A stretch of DNA of 64,000 nucleotides from Bacteroidota bacterium (GCA_018669475.1 JABHCC010000036.1:17352-81351); one strand, 5' to 3'; shown: positions 26,324-36,280, numbered from the stretch's first letter. The notes: generated by a model from the sequence alone, not told the origin. Numbers and translations: made by a program.

Positions 26324-28267
26324 TCATTTGCTAACAATCATTTGTTTTGTTTCCCTGAAATTATCTGCAATAAGAGTATATGTATAAAGCCCTGGAACTA
26401 AGTACTGAGCATTCAATTGACAGCTATTTTTTCCGGCCGGTCTATTTCCTTCCTCTTGGCGAAGTACTGTGCGGCCGGTAAGGTCCATTACCTCGATGCT
26501 TACATTTGAATTGACTATCAATTCATAATCAATATGGGTGCTGCCACTAAAGGGATTGGGATAATTTTGTGCAAGTGAGAAAGGACTGTTTTCCAGGTCA
26601 ATCACCGGCGAGCTAGGATCTTTGATCATGAGCTTGATCATCAAATAACGCCAACTCGCATGAAACGAGGACCAACCTCCCCGAGGTGAATAGCCAACGA
26701 TTGGCGACTTGTGAAATGGATAACTTCGATTTGAACCGATAGCAAGTCCATGCTTTTTTCTGATATTCTCGTCGGCATGATAGTCACTGGTTTCAAGGCC
26801 AGCCCAGAGCACTTCACCGGCTTTGACAAACTCAGATTCTCCATCCTTATCTAGCGGCAACTGTATCCATTTATTAAACATTGAAGAATCCAAATCAACA
26901 GCATAAGATGATAAAAGTCGTAAGGGGGCTTCGTTTATTCCAGGATCTTCATCGATCTCACGCCAAAGCACCTGCCTGAAAGAGATGAGTCCATCTGCCA
27001 TTCCACCCATGATATATACTGAAAAACCACTAATCTCGCAATCTGAATAGATGGGGAAAACTGATCCTATGAAATGGTCTACGTTGGCATGTAAATCGTA
27101 TTCATCTCGTCCGTATCTGGCCGAACCTAATGAATAGGGTGTTGCAGGGGCAAAAGAAGTGCGACAGTAAACCGAATCAGTAACCTGAAAGAAAAGCGAT
27201 CTTTCGTTGTCATCCGGAAAGTCATCAACCTGATCCTGAGAGACGTTGTATCTGATTTCGTAGTTGCCCTTCTCAATTGGTACATAGACATCTTCCTCAT
27301 CAATCAACAGAGTGTCTTTATAGGCCGGCCCTAAATTTATACCATGATCCAACTTCTGAAAAACAACTTCCTCATCTTTGTTAATTGTGAGATCCAATAT
27401 GATATCTGATTGTTCAAATTCACCCATATTAACAATCCCGGCTTTAAAGAGATGATATCCATTGCCGGAATTGAGTTGAGATTGAGGGATCATGTAACTA
27501 TAACTTTCATGTCGATTTGGATTCAAGTTCTCCCACTCTAAATCAATGTATTCGATTTGAATATCGTTGTCTAAGGCCTCAACCAATTCAAAATCATCAA
27601 TCAACCAGAAATAAAAGCCAAAAAAGTTTTGCCAGTTGATACGTACCAAAACGGATGATTGCCCGGCGGCAAGTTCTGTAATATTGATCCGAAACATAGC
27701 CGATTCTCCCGGCCCTATATCGTTTGGCCTGGCACTGCTTTTGGCGTTTTGACCTGCCCTGAAAGCTGCCCAATGAACCCCATAATCGCTGGATATTTCG
27801 ATATAGTTGCGCCAATAGCCCTTTAGTAATCCTGCCGGCCCATAATTACTGAAAGTATTTTCAAATTGAAGAATAACCGACGAGTGTTCACTGCAATCTA
27901 TTGGAGGAAAAACTATAGAATTGTTAATTGAATTGTATTCGGGCGCTACAACATAGTTGTTGTACAGATTCGCAAAAAGACAAAGATGACCGTCAGCTGC
28001 TGAAGTTGAACGGAAAGGAGGTTCTTCAGTCCTGTCAGCAATTAAACTATCATTTGGCCACCAGTGCCAGTTAAATCCATTATCCAACGGATCTTCAAAA
28101 TAGAATCCATCCGGCAGTGTCCAGCCTCTTTCATTCGTGGTGTCACCCCAATCAAATGTCTCTCGGTAGAAAACTTCACCGTCACCTTTAAATTTAGATG
28201 ATTCTTGCCCGAATGAATATAATGGAATTGATACGAAACAAATCAAGGCAAATAGAAATGGTTTCAT
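26324..28267 (-). CDS. Secreted T9SS sorting-domain protein, paralogue of 13620-15557
   Basis: 647 residues. Signal peptide MKPFLFALICFVSIPLYSFGQ, then GEVFYRETFDWGDTTNERGWTLPDGFYFEDP, FPPIDCSEHSSVILQFENTF and FYFWLIDDFEL, matching the other T9SS protein block by block. The tail (LAQNYPNPFSGSTHIDYEL...IEVMDLTGRTVLRQ...VPGLYTYTLIADNFRETKQMIVSK) is a type A sorting domain. Surface or extracellular location is expected; no catalytic site is seen. A TAATTTTG -7 element lies at 28305-28312 on the minus strand. Confidence 0.8.
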   Translation of the reverse strand: MKPFLFALICFVSIPLYSFGQESSKFKGDGEVFYRETFDWGDTTNERGWTLPDGFYFEDPLDNGFNWHWWPNDSLIADRTEEPPFRSTSAADGHLCLFANLYNNYVVAPEYNSINNSIVFPPIDCSEHSSVILQFENTFSNYGPAGLLKGYWRNYIEISSDYGVHWAAFRAGQNAKSSARPNDIGPGESAMFRINITELAAGQSSVLVRINWQNFFGFYFWLIDDFELVEALDNDIQIEYIDLEWENLNPNRHESYSYMIPQSQLNSGNGYHLFKAGIVNMGEFEQSDIILDLTINKDEEVVFQKLDHGINLGPAYKDTLLIDEEDVYVPIEKGNYEIRYNVSQDQVDDFPDDNERSLFFQVTDSVYCRTSFAPATPYSLGSARYGRDEYDLHANVDHFIGSVFPIYSDCEISGFSVYIMGGMADGLISFRQVLWREIDEDPGINEAPLRLLSSYAVDLDSSMFNKWIQLPLDKDGESEFVKAGEVLWAGLETSDYHADENIRKKHGLAIGSNRSYPFHKSPIVGYSPRGGWSSFHASWRYLMIKLMIKDPSSPVIDLENSPFSLAQNYPNPFSGSTHIDYELIVNSNVSIEVMDLTGRTVLRQEEGNRPAGKNSCQLNAQYLVPGLYTYTLIADNFRETKQMIVSK

Positions 28268-28304
28268 AACTAAATGGATTTTGTTTATTATTGCTCTTGC
28301 TCAA

Positions 28305-28312
28305 CAAAATTA
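28305..28312 (-). promoter_or_regulatory. -7 promoter element of the minus-strand T9SS gene
   Basis: CAAAATTA on the plus strand reads TAATTTTG on the minus strand, an exact TAnnTTTG match 38 bases before the ATG. No -33 TTTG at normal spacing. Confidence 0.4.
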
Positions 28313-28360
28313 TGAATATTTAAACAATTTCTAATGATTTATTCCTCATTTTTCTTTTGT

Positions 28361-28396
28361 TGTGGTTGTGGTTGTGGTTGTGGTTGTGGTTGTGGT
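28361..28396. repeat. Hexamer array (TGTGGT)6
   Basis: Six perfect tandem copies of TGTGGT in the gap upstream of the minus-strand T9SS gene and downstream of the TPR gene. Period 6, unlike the heptad arrays. Confidence 0.95.
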
Positions 28397-28518
28397 TTCT
28401 TCGTGTAACAACTTGATAATCAGTTTTGGGTTTTAAATATAAATGTCCTATAATTAATATTATGTTAAATAGGAAATATTAAGGAAAAGGAGCTTATTCA
28501 GCTCCTTCCCTAATATTA

Positions 28519-29676
28519 TTATTTAAGATCGTTAATCTTCTTTGTAACTTCTTCAAGCTTGTCATTCATTTGCTTGCGATAATATATTTCTTTCAAGGCA
28601 ACCAATACATCACCATAATTACCATCAATCTCATGAGCCTTTTCATAATGTGGTAAAGCCTGATCAAAAAGCTTATCTCTTTTTTCAATTGCGGCTTTAT
28701 ATCCTTCTTCATCTGACAAAGGAATATTCATTGCCTCATTGTTTGCCTCAACACCCTGGTTAAAATAAATTGTTCCAAGATTGTAGTATGGATCAAAGAA
28801 TTCAGGATTCAACTCAATTGCTTTAGTGTATCCAATTATCGCCTCATCCAGATTACTATCCTCAAAGGCAAGACCGTATACATTCCATAATGAGAAATTT
28901 TCAGGATCCTTTTCAACAGCTGGCCTGATGAATTCTGCAGCCTTATCCAATTCCTTTTCTCCCAGATAATGGTTGATTAACTGAATATATAAATATATAC
29001 TGTTATCAGGGTAAGCAGCAATACCATCAGTATAAGTAGTTATTGCTTTAACTGTGTCACCTAGAGAAAGATACAGGCTAGCAATATAATGATAAACATC
29101 GCTACCACCATATTTCAACTCAACGGATTTTTCATAGTAGCTTAATGCTTTCTGGGTTAATCCTGCCTGATCAGCTGCAATGGCAGCATTAAAGAAGGCC
29201 CCTGTATCTACCTGATTAATATAAGGCAAGCGGCCAAGTTCCAGAACTGTCTCAAAAGATTCAAGTGATTCTTCAAACTTCTTTTGCTCATATTCCATAG
29301 AGCCTTTATTAAAGAACTCAGTACCAGCCACTGTCAATTTGAACAGTATGTCTTTTTCATAACGTTTTTTAACATCCAGATCCTTGGCTTTCACATATGA
29401 TAAGAAAGCTTCCTTTAAGGGATTTGAATCCAGGTTTTTAAACTTTTCATCCTTTGTCTGGAATAACTTGTGGTAAACTAATCCCCTATAATACCACGTT
29501 TTCGCCTGACCTTGAGTCTTTGGATGCTGAGCAGCAAGATCAATAGCTTCTTTGGCTTTATCAAGTTCGTTGTATTCTGGTTTCATATAGTTCCAGGCAC
29601 TCACAACTTTGTTGCTTTGCCCGAAAGCCATACCAAAAACAAGAAATAAACTTAGTGTTAATGCAATTTTCTTCAT
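28519..29676 (-). CDS. Periplasmic/outer-membrane TPR protein
   Basis: 385 residues. Signal peptide MKKIALTLSLFLVFGMAFGQ, then a helical solenoid of tetratricopeptide repeats, clearest in GAFFNAAIAADQAGLTQKALSYYEKSVEL, DVYHYIASLYLSLGDTVKAITTYTDGI, WNVYGLAFEDSNLDEAIIGYTKAIELNP and FDPYYNLGTIYFNQG. Such proteins are protein-interaction scaffolds. The gene follows gyrA on the same strand by 91 bases, an arrangement common in Bacteroidota, but it also has its own well-formed promoter at 29708-29739. Confidence 0.85.
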   Translation of the reverse strand: MKKIALTLSLFLVFGMAFGQSNKVVSAWNYMKPEYNELDKAKEAIDLAAQHPKTQGQAKTWYYRGLVYHKLFQTKDEKFKNLDSNPLKEAFLSYVKAKDLDVKKRYEKDILFKLTVAGTEFFNKGSMEYEQKKFEESLESFETVLELGRLPYINQVDTGAFFNAAIAADQAGLTQKALSYYEKSVELKYGGSDVYHYIASLYLSLGDTVKAITTYTDGIAAYPDNSIYLYIQLINHYLGEKELDKAAEFIRPAVEKDPENFSLWNVYGLAFEDSNLDEAIIGYTKAIELNPEFFDPYYNLGTIYFNQGVEANNEAMNIPLSDEEGYKAAIEKRDKLFDQALPHYEKAHEIDGNYGDVLVALKEIYYRKQMNDKLEEVTKKINDLK

Positions 29677-29707
29677 GATTAAGAAATTTATAGTTTTTCG
29701 TAACAGT

Positions 29708-29739
29708 CAAAATTAGTACAATAATAAAACTCAGTCAAA
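29708..29739 (-). promoter_or_regulatory. Complete Bacteroidota promoter of the TPR gene
   Basis: On the minus strand TTTG (29739-29736), a 20-base spacer, then TAATTTTG (29715-29708), matching the TTTG-N17-23-TAnnTTTG consensus in both boxes and spacing. The start would be about 25 bases upstream of the ATG. Confidence 0.7.
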
Positions 29740-29767
29740 TCCTTTACGAATTTATTTGCCGCAGGTG

Positions 29768-32293
29768 TCAACTTTCTGCTGGCTTTTCTGTACCAGATTC
29801 ATGACTACCCTCTTCTGTTCCACCTTCAGGAGTAATATCACTCTCTTCATCACCATTACTGGCAACCTTTTCAACCGAAGCAATCCTATCTGAATCCTTC
29901 AGATTAATTAATCTTACTCCCTGAGTAGCTCTACCCATCGTACGCAAAGAACTAACGGCTAACCTGATTGTGATACCCGATCTGTTAATAATCATCAGGT
30001 CATCTTCATCAGTAACATTCAGAATGCCAATAAGTAATCCGGTTTTTTCTGTGATATTAAGAGTTTTAACCCCTTTACCACCCCGGTTGGTTACGCGGTA
30101 TCCTTCTATACTGGATCTTTTTCCGTATCCATTCTCCGAGATAACCAGGATATCCTCTGATTCATTTTCAACACAAACCATGCCAACTACATAATCACCC
30201 TCATTTTCAATACGTACACCCCTTACTCCAGAGGCAGTTCGTCCGATGGGTCTAACAATTCCCTCATGGAAACGGATAGCCTTGCCTTTTCTGGTAGCAA
30301 TAACAATTTCATGATTACCCGAAGTGAGAACAGCGTTGAGTAATTGGTCTCCATCCTTAATAGTTATCGCATTCACACCATTTAAACGAGGTCTGGAATA
30401 GGCCTCAAGAAGAGTTTTCTTGATAGTTCCTTTCTTCGTGGTTAATATGATATAGTTATTATTGATAAAATCTTCGTCTCCAAGATTCTTAACATTAATA
30501 TAGGCTTTAACCTGATCATCCTGGGCAATATTGAGGAGATTCTGTATTGCCCTTCCTTTTGTTGCCTTGGCACCTTCAGGAATCTGATAGACCTTTAGCC
30601 AGAAACATTTACCAGACTCTGTAAAAAAGAGCATAGTGTTGTGCATCGTGGCAATGAACATGTGTTCTATAAAGTCTTCATCCCTGGTTGTACTTCCCCT
30701 GGCCCCCACTCCACCTCTTGCTTGTGTACGAAATTCAGTTAATGGAGTACGTTTCATATATCCGAGATGCGAAATAGTAATAACCATTTCTTCATCAGCA
30801 TAAAAATCTTCAGGATTGAATTCTTCAGAAGCATAAACAATTTCGGTTCGCCTCTCGTCGCCATATTTTTCTTTAATCTCAAGTAACTCTTCCTGAATGA
30901 TGTTCATCCGCATGTCATGGTTCTCCAGAATTTGCTTGAGATGATCAATCAATTTCATGAGTTCAGCATATTCCTCCCGGATTTTATCACGCTCTAAACC
31001 AGTAAGTTTCTGGAGACGTAAATCCAGGATAGCCCTTGCCTGCACTTCGGATAAATCAAAACTATCAATCAACCCAAGCCGGGCCTCTTCAGGTGACTTT
31101 GAATTCCTTATTAGTTTAATAATCGCATCCAGATTATCCAGAGCGATAAGTAAACCTTCAAGAATATGAGCACGTTTCTCAGCCTGAGCCAATTCATACC
31201 GTGTTCGTCTAATCACAACATCATGACGATGAGCGATAAATTTCTCAATCAAGTCCCTGAGATTCAGCATCATTGGTCTGCCGTCAACAAGGGCAATATT
31301 ATTTACAGAGAATGATGTTTGCAATGCAGTCATCTTGTACAGCTTGTTCAGCACCACATTAGCTATAGCATCTTTCTTTAAGTCGTAAACAATACGCATT
31401 CCATTACGGTCTGACTCATCGTTTACATTTGAAATACCATCAATCCTTTTGTCATTTATCAATTCGGCAGTTTTCATGATCATTTCTGCCTTGTTGACCA
31501 TATATGGAATCTCAGTGATTATTATTTTTTCTCTTCCGGATGCAGTCGTTTCCACATTAGCTACACCTCTCACCATAATTCTTCCACGACCCGTTTCAAA
31601 TGCATCTTTTACCCCCTGATATCCATATATGATACCTCCTGTAGGGAAATCAGGAGCTTTAACATGCTCAAGAAGTCCATCCAAATCAATCTCGGGATTA
31701 CTAATCATTGCAATAATTCCGTTGATAATCTCTGACAGATTATGAGGTGGCATATTGGTAGCCATCCCAACTGCAATTCCTGATGCACCATTGATCAGTA
31801 AATTTGGAATTCGAGTGGGTAAAACAGTTGGCTCTTTTAATGTATCGTCAAAGTTTAGCTGGAAGTCAACAGTATCCTTTTCTATATCAGCCATTGTTTC
31901 CTCAGCAAGCTTATGCATCTTCGCCTCGGTATAACGCATTGCAGCCGGACTATCACCATCAAGTGAACCAAAGTTTCCCTGCCCGTCAATCATAGGATAC
32001 CTAAGCGACCAATGCTGGGCCATTCTTACCATAGTCATGTACACACTACTGTCACCATGAGGATGATACTTACCAAGTACTTCACCAACAATACGAGCTG
32101 ATTTTTTATAACCTTTGCTTGAACTTACACCTAATTCGTGCATACCAAACAAAACCCGACGATGTACTGGCTTTAATCCATCTCTTACATCTGGTAAGGC
32201 CCTTGCCACAATAACCGACATTGAATAATCAATGTATGAAGACCTCATTTCTTCATCAATACTTATCCTTACTATATTTTCTCCTTCGATCAT
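29768..32293 (-). CDS. gyrA: DNA gyrase subunit A
   Basis: 841 residues. Breakage-reunion subunit; the catalytic tyrosine is Tyr121 in [11 protein letters not shown] six-bladed C-terminal beta-pinwheel follows, with the GyrA-box-type motif [15 protein letters not shown], and the protein ends in a low-complexity acidic tail. The quinolone-determining region reads [17 protein letters not shown]: Ser82 corresponds to E. coli Ser83, but the acidic residue at E. coli Asp87 is Met86 here. The leader carries a small hairpin with a U8 tail (32313-32336). Confidence 0.97.
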   Translation of the reverse strand: MIEGENIVRISIDEEMRSSYIDYSMSVIVARALPDVRDGLKPVHRRVLFGMHELGVSSSKGYKKSARIVGEVLGKYHPHGDSSVYMTMVRMAQHWSLRYPMIDGQGNFGSLDGDSPAAMRYTEAKMHKLAEETMADIEKDTVDFQLNFDDTLKEPTVLPTRIPNLLINGASGIAVGMATNMPPHNLSEIINGIIAMISNPEIDLDGLLEHVKAPDFPTGGIIYGYQGVKDAFETGRGRIMVRGVANVETTASGREKIIITEIPYMVNKAEMIMKTAELINDKRIDGISNVNDESDRNGMRIVYDLKKDAIANVVLNKLYKMTALQTSFSVNNIALVDGRPMMLNLRDLIEKFIAHRHDVVIRRTRYELAQAEKRAHILEGLLIALDNLDAIIKLIRNSKSPEEARLGLIDSFDLSEVQARAILDLRLQKLTGLERDKIREEYAELMKLIDHLKQILENHDMRMNIIQEELLEIKEKYGDERRTEIVYASEEFNPEDFYADEEMVITISHLGYMKRTPLTEFRTQARGGVGARGSTTRDEDFIEHMFIATMHNTMLFFTESGKCFWLKVYQIPEGAKATKGRAIQNLLNIAQDDQVKAYINVKNLGDEDFINNNYIILTTKKGTIKKTLLEAYSRPRLNGVNAITIKDGDQLLNAVLTSGNHEIVIATRKGKAIRFHEGIVRPIGRTASGVRGVRIENEGDYVVGMVCVENESEDILVISENGYGKRSSIEGYRVTNRGGKGVKTLNITEKTGLLIGILNVTDEDDLMIINRSGITIRLAVSSLRTMGRATQGVRLINLKDSDRIASVEKVASNGDEESDITPEGGTEEGSHESGTEKPAES

Positions 32294-32312
32294 AAGTAGC
32301 TTATTATTAAAT

Positions 32313-32336
32313 AAAAAAAACGGATATTTCTATCCG
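32313..32336 (-). other. Terminator-like hairpin in the gyrA leader
   Basis: On the minus strand CGGATA, GAAA (GNRA loop), TATCCG, then TTTTTTTT. The stem is only 6 bp. It lies between the -7 box at 32350-32357 and the gyrA ATG, so it could act as an attenuator. Confidence 0.45.
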
Positions 32337-32349
32337 AAATCAAGTCGAG

Positions 32350-32357
32350 CAAAAGTA
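32350..32357 (-). promoter_or_regulatory. -7 promoter element of gyrA
   Basis: CAAAAGTA on the plus strand is TACTTTTG on the minus strand, an exact TAnnTTTG match. The -33 element is not clear. Confidence 0.45.
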
Positions 32358-32597
32358 CCACTTTTTTAAGTAAATATAAGTGATTGACTGAACTTCTTTC
32401 AAACATCACTTGTTAATAATTGGCTTGCTTTTTGTATTATTATAAAATGTTTTTGATTGTAACTTTACATACAGCCAGAATTGATTGATAACAAGCTAGT
32501 AAGAGTTTTTAATTGATACATGATTAACAGAATGAACTGCCATATGTGCAGACAAAAGGATATGAAGTTAAATTTGACAGACACACAAAAATAATAT

Positions 32598-35105
32598 ATG
32601 GATTCAAAATTCTCAAAAAGGATAAAGGATGTGCTGAGCTATAGCAGAGAGGAAGCAATCCGCTTGGGTAATGATTATATCGGAACCGAACATATTTTCC
32701 TGGGAATATTACGTGAAGGGGAAGGTATTGCTATCGATACCCTGGTAAATCTTGGTGTTAATCTGCCTGAGGTAAAACGTTTAATAGAAGGCAGGGTTAA
32801 ACCAAATCAACCCGACTATAGTGAAGTCCCCGAGAATATTCCTTTATTAAAACCTGCTGAAAGAGCTTTGAAGCTTATTTATCTGGAAGCGAAGGCAGCT
32901 AACAGCACTCAAATTAATACAGGACACCTCTTATTGGCAATTCTGAAGGATGAAAATAGTTTAGTAACTCAGATTCTTGAGGATTTCAAAATTGATTATG
33001 TGCAGGTACGGCAGCAGATCGTACAGGATTTACCAGTTTCGAGGGGCGACTTTCATGAAGAAGATGACGAAGGTGATGAACCAATGGATACTCCGAAAGG
33101 ACCATCAAAAGCCCATAAGTCAACGTCTGAAACCCCTGTACTTGACAATTTTGGGATTGATATTACCAAAGCTGCTGAGGAAGGTCGATTGGATCCAGTA
33201 GTCGGTCGCGGTCGTGAAATAGAACGTCTGGCCCAAATATTAAGTAGAAGAAAGAAAAATAACCCTGTTCTTATTGGAGAACCTGGAGTTGGTAAATCTG
33301 CTATTGCTGAGGGGCTTGCCTTACGGATTATTGAGCGTAAAGTGTCTCGGGTACTTTTCGGCAAAAGGGTGGTCGCTCTGGATATGGCATCAATTGTCGC
33401 GGGCACAAAATATCGAGGTCAGTTTGAGGAAAGAATGAAAGCTATTCTCAATGAATTAGCCAAAACGAGCAATGTTATTCTTTTCATTGATGAAATTCAT
33501 ACGATTGTTGGCGCAGGAGGTGCTACCGGCTCTCTCGATGCTGCCAATATGTTGAAACCAGCTCTTGCCCGTGGTGATATTCAATGTATTGGAGCAACTA
33601 CATTAGATGAGTATCGGCAACATATTGAAAAAGATGGAGCCCTGGAGCGACGTTTCCAGAAAATTATGGTGGAGCCCACCTCTTCTGAAGAAACCCTGGA
33701 GATTCTTCATAACATTAAAGACAGATACGAAGAGCATCATAATGTTGAATATACTGATGATGCATTGAGTGCATGTGTTAGCTTGACTCAGAGGTATATG
33801 AGTGACAGACACCTCCCGGATAAAGCCATTGATGCATTGGATGAATCAGGATCCAGAGTACATATTTCAAATATTTCTGTCCCTGATAAGATTCTAAGAA
33901 TTGAAAATGATATAGATGAGATAAAGCTGACTAAGATTGAGGCTGTTAAGAATCAGGATTTTGAAAAAGCAGCCAGGCATCGTGATCGTGAGAAGTCTTT
34001 GATGCTTGAGTTAGATCGTGAGAAGCAAACATGGGAAAAAAGCCTGATGCAAAATCGCGAAGAGGTGTCAGAAGCAAATGTAGAAGAAGTGGTTGCCATG
34101 ATGACTGGTGTACCCGTTCAGCGAATTGCACAAGCTGAAGGAACCAGGCTACTAAATATGGGAGCTGATTTGGAGAAAAAAGTAATCGGACAGACTGATG
34201 CTATCCATAGGATTGTAAAATCAATTCAACGAAACAGAGCCGGTCTTAAAGATCCTAATAAACCAATCGGAACCTTTATTTTTCTGGGACCAACAGGAGT
34301 TGGAAAAACACAGCTCGCTAAAGTATTGGCCCAGGCTCTTTTTGATACTACTGAATCACTCATTCGTATAGATATGAGTGAATATATGGAAAAATTCTCT
34401 GTGAGTAGATTGGTAGGAGCCCCTCCCGGATATGTTGGATATGAAGAAGGCGGACAATTAACCGAGAAGGTTAGGCGTAAACCTTATTCTGTAGTTCTGT
34501 TAGATGAGATTGAAAAGGCTCATCCCGATATTTTTAACATACTTCTGCAGGTACTGGATGATGGACAATTAACCGATAGTTTAGGGAGAAAAGTCGATTT
34601 CAAAAATACTATTGTTATAATGACCTCGAATATTGGAACCAGACAACTGAAAGATTTTGGTCGAGGAGTTGGTTTTGCTTCCAAAACAAACGAGGAAACA
34701 GCAAACGATTACCAAAAGAGTATCATCCAAAAAGCATTGACAAAAGCCTTTGCTCCTGAATTTCTTAACAGGATCGATGATGTTATTATGTTTAATGCAC
34801 TTACAAAGCCTGACCTGCACAAGATAATTGATATTGAGTTGGTTGGACTGCTTGATCGGATTGCTGGTCTTGGTTTTAAAACCCGGGTTTCAGCAGCTGC
34901 AAAAGATTTTCTGGCTGAAAGTGGTTATGATTTAAAATTTGGAGCAAGACCATTAAAACGGTCGATTCAAAAATACCTCGAAGATCCACTTGCTGAGGTT
35001 ATTATTGCTAACGAGGCAAAAGAAGGTGACACTTTGTCAATTGGTTTCGACAAAAAAACACAGGAAATAAAAATCAATATTATAAAAGCAAAGAAAAATA
35101 AGTGA
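32598..35105 (+). CDS. clpC: ClpC-type AAA+ unfoldase (Clp protease ATP-binding subunit)
   Basis: 835 residues, full length. Order: Clp N-terminal double repeat (about 1-150), AAA1 with GEPGVGKSA (about 227), a UVR-like middle segment (TKIEAVKNQDFEKAARHRDREK), AAA2 with GPTGVGKT (about 564) and a C-terminal Clp D2-small domain. It unfolds substrates and feeds them to ClpP. The UVR-type middle domain separates it from ClpB (which has a long coiled coil) and ClpA. A strong hairpin terminator follows at 35281-35316. Confidence 0.95.
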   Translation: MDSKFSKRIKDVLSYSREEAIRLGNDYIGTEHIFLGILREGEGIAIDTLVNLGVNLPEVKRLIEGRVKPNQPDYSEVPENIPLLKPAERALKLIYLEAKAANSTQINTGHLLLAILKDENSLVTQILEDFKIDYVQVRQQIVQDLPVSRGDFHEEDDEGDEPMDTPKGPSKAHKSTSETPVLDNFGIDITKAAEEGRLDPVVGRGREIERLAQILSRRKKNNPVLIGEPGVGKSAIAEGLALRIIERKVSRVLFGKRVVALDMASIVAGTKYRGQFEERMKAILNELAKTSNVILFIDEIHTIVGAGGATGSLDAANMLKPALARGDIQCIGATTLDEYRQHIEKDGALERRFQKIMVEPTSSEETLEILHNIKDRYEEHHNVEYTDDALSACVSLTQRYMSDRHLPDKAIDALDESGSRVHISNISVPDKILRIENDIDEIKLTKIEAVKNQDFEKAARHRDREKSLMLELDREKQTWEKSLMQNREEVSEANVEEVVAMMTGVPVQRIAQAEGTRLLNMGADLEKKVIGQTDAIHRIVKSIQRNRAGLKDPNKPIGTFIFLGPTGVGKTQLAKVLAQALFDTTESLIRIDMSEYMEKFSVSRLVGAPPGYVGYEEGGQLTEKVRRKPYSVVLLDEIEKAHPDIFNILLQVLDDGQLTDSLGRKVDFKNTIVIMTSNIGTRQLKDFGRGVGFASKTNEETANDYQKSIIQKALTKAFAPEFLNRIDDVIMFNALTKPDLHKIIDIELVGLLDRIAGLGFKTRVSAAAKDFLAESGYDLKFGARPLKRSIQKYLEDPLAEVIIANEAKEGDTLSIGFDKKTQEIKINIIKAKKNK

Positions 35106-35220
35106 TTTTAGGGCATTTTGATAAAAAAAGAAAGAAATTTCTTGGTGCTCTAAACTTTTTGGTATATCTTTTGTACTATAAGAAATGATGATACGATTCC
35201 CATAATCGTGATCATCAGCC

Positions 35221-35240
35221 CTGACAGAATCTTCTGTCAG
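35221..35240. other. Perfect hairpin downstream of clpC
   Basis: CTGACAGAATCTTCTGTCAG is a 9-bp perfect inverted repeat with a 2-base centre, without a T-tract directly after it. A TTTAGG-like hexamer run (AGGTTT, AGTTTT, AGGTTT, AGGTTT, 35255-35278) and then a true terminator follow. Confidence 0.7.
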
Positions 35241-35280
35241 TGGTTCTTTTTCATAGGTTTAGTTTTAGGTTTAGGTTTCT

Positions 35281-35316
35281 GTAAGACCCTCCTCCCAAGA
35301 GGGTCTTACTTTTTTG
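35281..35316 (+). terminator. Strong intrinsic terminator after clpC
   Basis: GTAAGACCCTC, CTCCCAA, GAGGGTCTTAC: an 11-bp perfect stem followed by seven T. Confidence 0.93.
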
Positions 35317-35365
35317 TATAAAGTATTGAAAAACAGCTTACTTAAGTTTGATAAGAAACAAGCCT

Positions 35366-36280
35366 CTATTTAAGAGAATATTCAAAAAAACCTGTGTCTT
35401 TCAGATCATTGAACAAGGCTTTCTCCTGGTCTGATGGTAATTGTTCTACTGGTAGTCTGGGAACACCACAATCGAGGCCCAGCATTCGCATAATTGCCTT
35501 CCCTGCCGAAATTCCACCGTATTTTGTATAGACCTGAATAACTCTCATCGAAATAATCTGTAGTCGGTTTGCTTCTTCCAAATCTCCTTTATCGAAAGCC
35601 TTGATTATGGAATAGTAAAGTTCGGGCATGAAATTATATGTACTCCCTACTCCACCCCTGGCACCCAAAGCCAAACCACAAATTAGTGTTTCATCGCGAC
35701 CATATAGCACATCGAGCTGCCCTCCTGCTATTTGCCTGCATAATTGGAACTCCATTTCATCTTCATGAGTATATTTTATACCTGCCAGATTTGAGATTTT
35801 TGGTATTGCAAGCTCCAAAAAACGAATAACAGACAGATAATTTTGATTCAGCCCGGGAATATGATAATAGTAAAATGGAATTTCCTTGGCAGCCATAGCA
35901 ATTTCAGCCATGTAATTCACAAGAACCTGCTCAGAAGCAGGTTTAAAATAGCTCGGACCAGTGGCTGCAATAGCAAAGGCTCCACAATCATATGCATGCC
36001 TGGCAAGTAAAGCCGACTCTTTAACAGAATTTGAACCCACATGAACAAATACTTTGAAGCCTTGCGGAGTAGAATTTGTCCATGCCTCAGCTATTTGCAT
36101 TCTTTCTGTTAACATCAAAGAAGTACCCTCCCCGGTACTTCCGCAGATAAAAACGCCTTTTAATCCATTATTATGTAATCTTTCCAAGTATTGCGGAATT
36201 AGATCAACATTGATCGTCCCATCTTCATGTAGTGGAGTGTATGGAGCAGCTATCAAGCCTTGAGTTTTCTCTATATTCAT
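35366..36280 (-). CDS. nanA: N-acetylneuraminate lyase-like DapA-family aldolase
   Basis: 304 residues from the ATG at 36280; the ORF track adds 14 codons upstream. TIM-barrel class I aldolase: carboxylate-binding GSTGEG (residues 47-52), catalytic tyrosine region PFYYYHIPGL, and Schiff-base Lys169 in LAGIKYTHEDE. The YYYHIP segment is like that of animal N-acetylneuraminate lyases, whereas DapA enzymes have GTTGE and YNVP-type segments. Expected reaction: N-acetylneuraminate to N-acetylmannosamine plus pyruvate. Together with the sialidase at 15691 this suggests sialic acid use, but the genes are 19 kb apart. Other DHDPS-family lyases remain possible. Confidence 0.78.
   Translation of the reverse strand: MNIEKTQGLIAAPYTPLHEDGTINVDLIPQYLERLHNNGLKGVFICGSTGEGTSLMLTERMQIAEAWTNSTPQGFKVFVHVGSNSVKESALLARHAYDCGAFAIAATGPSYFKPASEQVLVNYMAEIAMAAKEIPFYYYHIPGLNQNYLSVIRFLELAIPKISNLAGIKYTHEDEMEFQLCRQIAGGQLDVLYGRDETLICGLALGARGGVGSTYNFMPELYYSIIKAFDKGDLEEANRLQIISMRVIQVYTKYGGISAGKAIMRMLGLDCGVPRLPVEQLPSDQEKALFNDLKDTGFFEYSLK

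Larger units (their letters stand above)
32294..32597. other. Divergent gyrA/clpC intergenic region
   Basis: 304 bases, AT-rich. It holds the gyrA -7 box and leader hairpin, and on the plus strand a TAACTTTA at 32460-32467 that is one base from the -7 consensus and may serve clpC. No other structure is seen. Confidence 0.5.

Noticed and set aside
32460-32467. TAACTTTA as the clpC promoter
   Set aside because: One base away from the consensus and no -33 at the right spacing; mentioned only within the intergenic entry.
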